A DNA stretch of 6,756 bases, taken from assembly GCA_964517795.1 (NCBI GenBank), contig CAZFDE010000113.1, positions 1 through 6,756 on the forward strand, in the 5' to 3' direction. Position numbers and translations under genes: made by a program. Origin of the DNA: CAZFDE01 sp964517795 (GTDB lineage Bacteria; Planctomycetota; Phycisphaerae; Sedimentisphaerales; Anaerobacaceae). A model generated the notes under the pieces. It was not told the origin of the DNA, searched no databases, and saw only the letters and a list, made by a program, of their open reading frames with translations. Shown here one piece after another: positions 6,499 to 6,756 of the stretch (position 1 is the first letter of the stretch; every line of letters starts with the position of its first letter).

Positions 6499-6515
6499 TG
6501 CGTATCCCCTACGCA
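6499..6515 (-). other. Stem-loop in the HTH gene leader
   Basis: TGCGTA (6499-6504) pairs perfectly with TACGCA (6510-6515). In the - strand RNA the loop is GGGGA. It lies about 36 nt before the start codon and about 24 nt before the Shine-Dalgarno site, without covering it. It could be an RNA structure or, as DNA, an operator dyad for the HTH protein. Confidence 0.4.
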
Positions 6516-6585
6516 CTGTTCAACTCTTAAAACGGACAGAGCCACTAAACGCTATATCTTTGTGATGACCTGTTATCTTATAATC

Positions 6586-6634
6586 GCGGGCAATATAAAT
6601 ATATATAATAGCAAGAGATAATAATTCAGCCCGC
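6586..6634 (-). other. GC-clamped stem with AT-rich loop in the HTH gene leader
   Basis: GCGGGC (6586-6591) and GCCCGC (6629-6634) form a 6-bp all-GC stem closing a 37-nt loop made almost only of A and T. In such AT-rich surroundings these two GC blocks stand out. They would lie about 31-79 nt into a transcript started from the promoter at 6672-6699. No T-run follows on the - strand, so it is not an intrinsic terminator. No known riboswitch class was recognised. Confidence 0.4.
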
Positions 6635-6671
6635 CTTACATCTGCCAAATCATCTCACAATCAATATACCT

Positions 6672-6699
6672 ATTATATCTGCTAATCGGTTTATGTCAA
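6672..6699 (-). promoter_or_regulatory. Consensus sigma70 promoter for the HTH gene
   Basis: On the - strand a perfect TTGACA (6699-6694) and a perfect TATAAT (6677-6672) are separated by 16 bp. Just upstream of the -35 box the - strand carries an eight-A run (6710-6703) and more A/T-rich sequence, resembling an UP element. Start of transcription is expected near 6665, leaving about 200 nt before the HTH start codon. Perfect boxes suggest a strong promoter or one held in check by a repressor. Confidence 0.6.
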
Positions 6700-6723
6700 T
6701 CATTTTTTTTGCTTTTATATATG

Positions 6724-6736
6724 GTGATATTATCAC
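6724..6736. promoter_or_regulatory. Palindromic operator-like site
   Basis: GTGATA (6724-6729) and TATCAC (6731-6736) are perfect inverted arms around one T. The centre is about 65 bp upstream of the predicted start of the - strand HTH transcript, a position used by many activators. It could also serve a + strand gene starting right of the window. The binding protein is unknown, and a chance palindrome in AT-rich DNA is possible. Confidence 0.3.
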
Positions 6737-6756
6737 TATTATGCTTGCTATCCGTT

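Noticed and set aside
6579..6584. A + strand TATAAT in the AT-rich right end
   Set aside because: No acceptable -35 box stands 15-19 bp upstream, and no + strand gene follows within the window.
6640..6687. Near-direct repeat ATCTGCCAAATC / ATCTGCTAATC
   Set aside because: There are only two imperfect copies, one of which overlaps the -10 box. This is not enough to call operator sites.
6608..6751. Inverted 8-mers ATAGCAAG (6608-6615) and CTTGCTAT (6744-6751) flanking the - strand promoter
   Set aside because: An 8-bp match is expected by chance at roughly this frequency in 250 bp of AT-rich DNA, and the arms are 128 bp apart.
6741..6756. A possible + strand gene start (ATGCTTGCTATC) at the right edge
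   Set aside because: Only five codons are visible, and the GGTGA upstream is too far from the ATG (about 12 nt) to support it.

Overview
The window reads as a chromosomal housekeeping cluster from a bacterium of moderate GC content, most likely a member of the Planctomycetota, possibly Phycisphaerae/Sedimentisphaerales-like. That placement is inference from general protein character, from the mixture of genes with and without Shine-Dalgarno sites, and from the style of the small HTH protein at the right end. No taxonomic marker gene is present.

Left end (1-238): no convincing gene. It holds four copies of a 7-bp unit (CTACTCA-like), a GC-rich hairpin, a possible small terminator, and then a good sigma70-type promoter (TGGACA-17 bp-TAGAAT) with a Shine-Dalgarno site for rpmA.

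Main cluster, all on the + strand (239-6142): rpmA (ribosomal protein bL27), a strong intrinsic terminator, obg (50S-binding GTPase), coaX (type III pantothenate kinase), a divergent MnmE-like GTPase, and mutS (mismatch repair ATPase). From obg onward the genes are nearly contiguous: obg abuts coaX with no gap, coaX overlaps the MnmE-like gene by 20 bp, and mutS starts 8 bp after that gene. The first two genes belong to the large ribosomal subunit and its assembly, coaX starts CoA synthesis, and mutS guards replication fidelity. The cluster is therefore mixed housekeeping rather than one pathway. obg, the MnmE-like gene and mutS have no visible Shine-Dalgarno site close to their starts. mutS has a TATAAT box placed so that transcription would start almost exactly at its ATG.

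Right end (6143-6756): a 72-residue excisionase/MerR-type DNA-binding protein lies on the - strand, convergent with mutS, and has its own terminator reading into the end of mutS. Upstream of it, about 290 bp of AT-rich DNA contains a consensus - strand promoter (TTGACA-16 bp-TATAAT with A-tracts upstream). This would give a leader of about 200 nt carrying two stem-loops.

The most unusual items are the MnmE-like GTPase, which keeps all GTPase motifs but has lost both catalytic landmarks of the tRNA-modifying enzyme, the likely leaderless mutS transcript, and the strong promoter plus long structured leader of the HTH gene. I found no mobile element, CRISPR array, tRNA or rRNA. I see no clearly new multi-gene system.
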